Source: JALZUE01 sp051251725 (GTDB taxonomy: Bacteria > Pseudomonadota > Gammaproteobacteria > Enterobacterales > Alteromonadaceae). Taken from it: a stretch of DNA of 64,000 nt. The notes below the pieces were generated by a model. That model made no database searches. It saw nothing but the letters and a program-made list of their open reading frames with translations, and was not told the origin of the DNA. The stretch is taken from contig JBPOFN010000016.1 of NCBI GenBank assembly GCA_051251725.1, positions 1 through 64,000 of the forward strand, read 5' to 3'. Position 1 is the first letter of the stretch, and each line of letters begins with the position of its first letter. Positions 62,113-64,000 of this stretch are shown here, piece by piece. Both the position numbers and the translations under genes were made by a program.

Positions 62113-62432
62113 CTGGAAGCGATAAGTTAAAAGCTGAAAGCTGGAGGCGATAAGTTGAAAGCTGAAAGCTGGAAGCGATAAGTTGAAAGCTGGAAGCTGG
62201 AAGCGATAAGTTGAAAGCTAGAAGCTGGAGGCGATAAGTTGAAAGCTGAAAGCTGAAAGCTGGAGGCGATAAGTTAAAAGCTAGAAGCTGGAAGCGATAA
62301 GTTGAAAGCTGAAAGCTGAAGGCGATAAGTTAAAAGCTAGAAGCTGGAGGCTGGAGGCGATAAGTTGAAAGCTGGAAGTAAAACACTAAATTGTTAGTCT
62401 AGTTGTTTACTTCTTGCTTTCAGCTTATCGCC
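62110..62432. repeat. Degenerate tandem repeat array with an inverted end copy
   Basis: About 270 nt (62110-62379) made of words AAGCTGGA, GCGATAAGTT and GAAAGCTG in variable order; GCGATAAGTT occurs nine times. An inverted copy of the same word (GCTTTCAGCTTATCGCC) lies at 62416-62432, so the array can fold back. It begins at the LacI stop codon and fills most of the gap to the MFS gene. Confidence 0.9.
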
Positions 62433-62458
62433 GATTACTTTAATGTGTAATTATTCCG

Positions 62459-63919
62459 TTAAGCCACTTGTTCTTCGGTTTCTTTAACAAACGAAACAGC
62501 AAGTGCACCTAAAATCATAGAGACACCGGCAAGCATAATAATATAAACCGCATTATTGTCGAAAACATGCTTTAAGATCCAACCTGATACTAAGCCTGAA
62601 ATAATTTGCGGTGCCGCAATCGTAAAGTTGAAAATCCCCATATAAACACCGGTTTTATCCGCTGGTAAAGCGCCGGCTAGTATTGCGTATGGCATTGATA
62701 ATATTGCTGCCCATGCCATACCTATACCTAACATCGACCAAACTAAACCAACCGCGCCTTGTGGTACTTCCACCTCAGTAATTAATAGATTTACATGAGT
62801 GATCGTTGGATCTTGAAATAAGATAAAACTCAAATACCCTAGACCACCAGCGACTAGTGATACCGAATAAATCGTTTTACGACCAAAAGTATTAGCTAAT
62901 TTGGTTAATAACATAGCAAAAAATACCGCAAACAATGCTTGTGCCGCATATAAAATACCAACCCAATCACCTGCAGCTCCTTTAGCAGTAGCCACAGCAT
63001 CAGGTAATCCGCCCATTGCTGCAATATAGTCAGGATCAAACCAATCAACCGCAACGCCCCATGCATGTTGAGTAATAGCAGCAGGCGTGTAAGTCCACAT
63101 AATAAATAACGCAAACCATGAGAAAAACTGCACTACCGCTAATTGTTTCATGATCACTGGCATATCTTTAAACAAGATCCAAAAACCAGCTAAGCGCTCT
63201 GCCATCGTTTTTTTAACGGCTTGTTCTTGTATTATCTTTTCAGCATCTAAATTTTGATAAGCGTAATAATCTTCTGGTTTGTATTCTTTGGTTCTAAATA
63301 CTGTCCACAAAACTGAGCCGAGTAAAACGGTGGCGCCAATATAAAAAGCCCAGATAACTGACGGAGCAACTTCACCTTGAACAGAAACATTATCGAGTCC
63401 AATAACATTGGTTAAAACAAAAGGAAGAATTGAACCAACTACCGCGCCAATATTAATTAAAAGTGTTTGCACCGAATAACCTAAGTTACGTTGCTCGGCT
63501 GGCACCATGTCAGAAACGAGTGATCGGAACGGCTGAAAAGTTACGTTAAACGCGGCATCTTTAATGGCAAAAATTAATAAACCAAAAATAATCGGCGGAA
63601 TAAAAGCAACCACCATGGATGCGTTTGGTAAGAGGATCATCGCGGTGGCCGCAACTATAGCGCCACCAAAAATAAAGGGTAAGCGCCGTCCCATTCGATT
63701 CCAAGTGCGATCAGATAACGCCCCAACAATTGGCTGTACCAACAAGCCCATAATCGGAGCAGCTAACCAAAAGAGTGATAATGACGAAAGATCAGCCCCT
63801 AAATCAGATAATATCCGGCTGACGTTACCATTTTGTAATGCAAAACCAATTTGCACCCCTAAAAAACCAAAACTAACATTCCAAATCTGCCAAAAACTCA
63901 GCTGCGGTTTATCTTTCAT
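62459..63919 (-). CDS. MFS sugar transporter (GPH/SLC45 sucrose-maltose type)
   Basis: The 486-aa protein has about 12 hydrophobic membrane segments. The first loop carries IVGALSDRTWNRMGRRLPFI, the RxGRR motif found in sucrose/maltose proton symporters of the SLC45/GPH type. GGGG lies before the ATG. It converges on the LacI regulator gene. Substrate inferred only as a disaccharide or maltodextrin. No glycosidase gene is visible before the window ends. Confidence 0.85.
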   Translation of the reverse strand: MKDKPQLSFWQIWNVSFGFLGVQIGFALQNGNVSRILSDLGADLSSLSLFWLAAPIMGLLVQPIVGALSDRTWNRMGRRLPFIFGGAIVAATAMILLPNASMVVAFIPPIIFGLLIFAIKDAAFNVTFQPFRSLVSDMVPAEQRNLGYSVQTLLINIGAVVGSILPFVLTNVIGLDNVSVQGEVAPSVIWAFYIGATVLLGSVLWTVFRTKEYKPEDYYAYQNLDAEKIIQEQAVKKTMAERLAGFWILFKDMPVIMKQLAVVQFFSWFALFIMWTYTPAAITQHAWGVAVDWFDPDYIAAMGGLPDAVATAKGAAGDWVGILYAAQALFAVFFAMLLTKLANTFGRKTIYSVSLVAGGLGYLSFILFQDPTITHVNLLITEVEVPQGAVGLVWSMLGIGMAWAAILSMPYAILAGALPADKTGVYMGIFNFTIAAPQIISGLVSGWILKHVFDNNAVYIIMLAGVSMILGALAVSFVKETEEQVA

Positions 63920-64000
63920 CGTTATCCCCTGATTACATCATGCGATAGAGCATTGTTTTATTTATTATGAAAAAAGCTTTATCACTCAGTCTTTTTCAGC

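Noticed and set aside
62110..62379. CRISPR array
   Set aside because: Repeat words are degenerate and adjacent with no unique spacers of constant length, and no cas gene is present; it is a slippage-type tandem repeat.
63968..64000. Start of a plus-strand signal-peptide-like frame (MKKALSLSLFQ)
   Set aside because: Only 11 codons before the window ends and no ribosome site; not reportable.

Overview
The window comes from an AT-rich gammaproteobacterium with a single polar-type flagellar system. Gene order and gene content (flrA/flrB/flrC regulators, cheV-cheR next to flgB-L, several short tandem flagellins, flgT and flgP of the Vibrio-type H ring) point to the Alteromonadales, most like Colwelliaceae (Colwellia or Thalassotalea type). 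That placement is an inference from gene families and base composition, not from a marker gene.

Layout. (1) 1-6932: flrC and flrB (overlapping, minus strand) and flrA (minus), with a plus-strand block between them: an unrecognised 95-residue protein and an exported S9 peptidase. (2) 7165-7923: an outer-membrane beta-barrel protein. (3) 8082-23915: a tight minus-strand run of 16 genes for an unusual surface carbohydrate (SIS isomerase, domain-swapped HldE-like kinase/cytidylyltransferase, sugar nucleotidyltransferase, TPP-dependent E1 alpha/beta pair, two Fe(II)/2-oxoglutarate-type oxygenases, three methyltransferases, three SDRs, zinc ADH, FAD oxidoreductase, glycosyltransferase). (4) 24225-26708: a plus-strand Maf-type flagellin glycosyltransferase. 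(5) 26709-31796: legF-legX-legI-legG-legB for a CMP-legionaminic-acid-like nonulosonate, without legC or legH. (6) 31844-34636: fliT-like, fliS, fliD, flaG. (7) 34721-38519: four flagellin paralogues. (8) 38640-51308: flgL-K-J-I-H-G-F, flgE-D-C-B, cheR, cheV. (9) 51458-55941: flgA, flgM, flgN, flgP, flgT. (10) 55942-57906: a long intergenic region with three promoter-hairpin-terminator units that look like sibling small RNAs. (11) 57907-63919: LysR regulator, periplasmic solute-binding protein, YebC-family protein, LacI regulator, a tandem-repeat array and an MFS sugar transporter.

How it works together. FlrA and sigma-54 would start the cascade; FlrB/FlrC would act on the next tier. By eye I find sigma-54-type elements (GG-N10-GC, or GG-N10-GA at flgB) ahead of flrB, the 95-residue gene, the glycan operon, maf, the flagellin nearest flgL, flgF and flgB, with a weaker one ahead of flgA. 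Sigma-28-type elements (TAAA-N15-GCCGATAA-like) lie ahead of the other three flagellins and of flgM. The glycan island lies inside the flagellar locus between fliT and flrA, and its two divergent units appear to carry sigma-54 elements, so flagellin glycosylation is probably part of the flagellar regulon.

The most unusual items are the three tandem C-loop small RNA units, the TPP-enzyme/oxygenase carbohydrate cluster with its reversed HldE-like fusion, the small hairpins next to all four flagellin ribosome binding sites, and a 240-bp MITE-like element with a clean 8-bp target duplication. All motif calls are by reading; no database or folding search was run.
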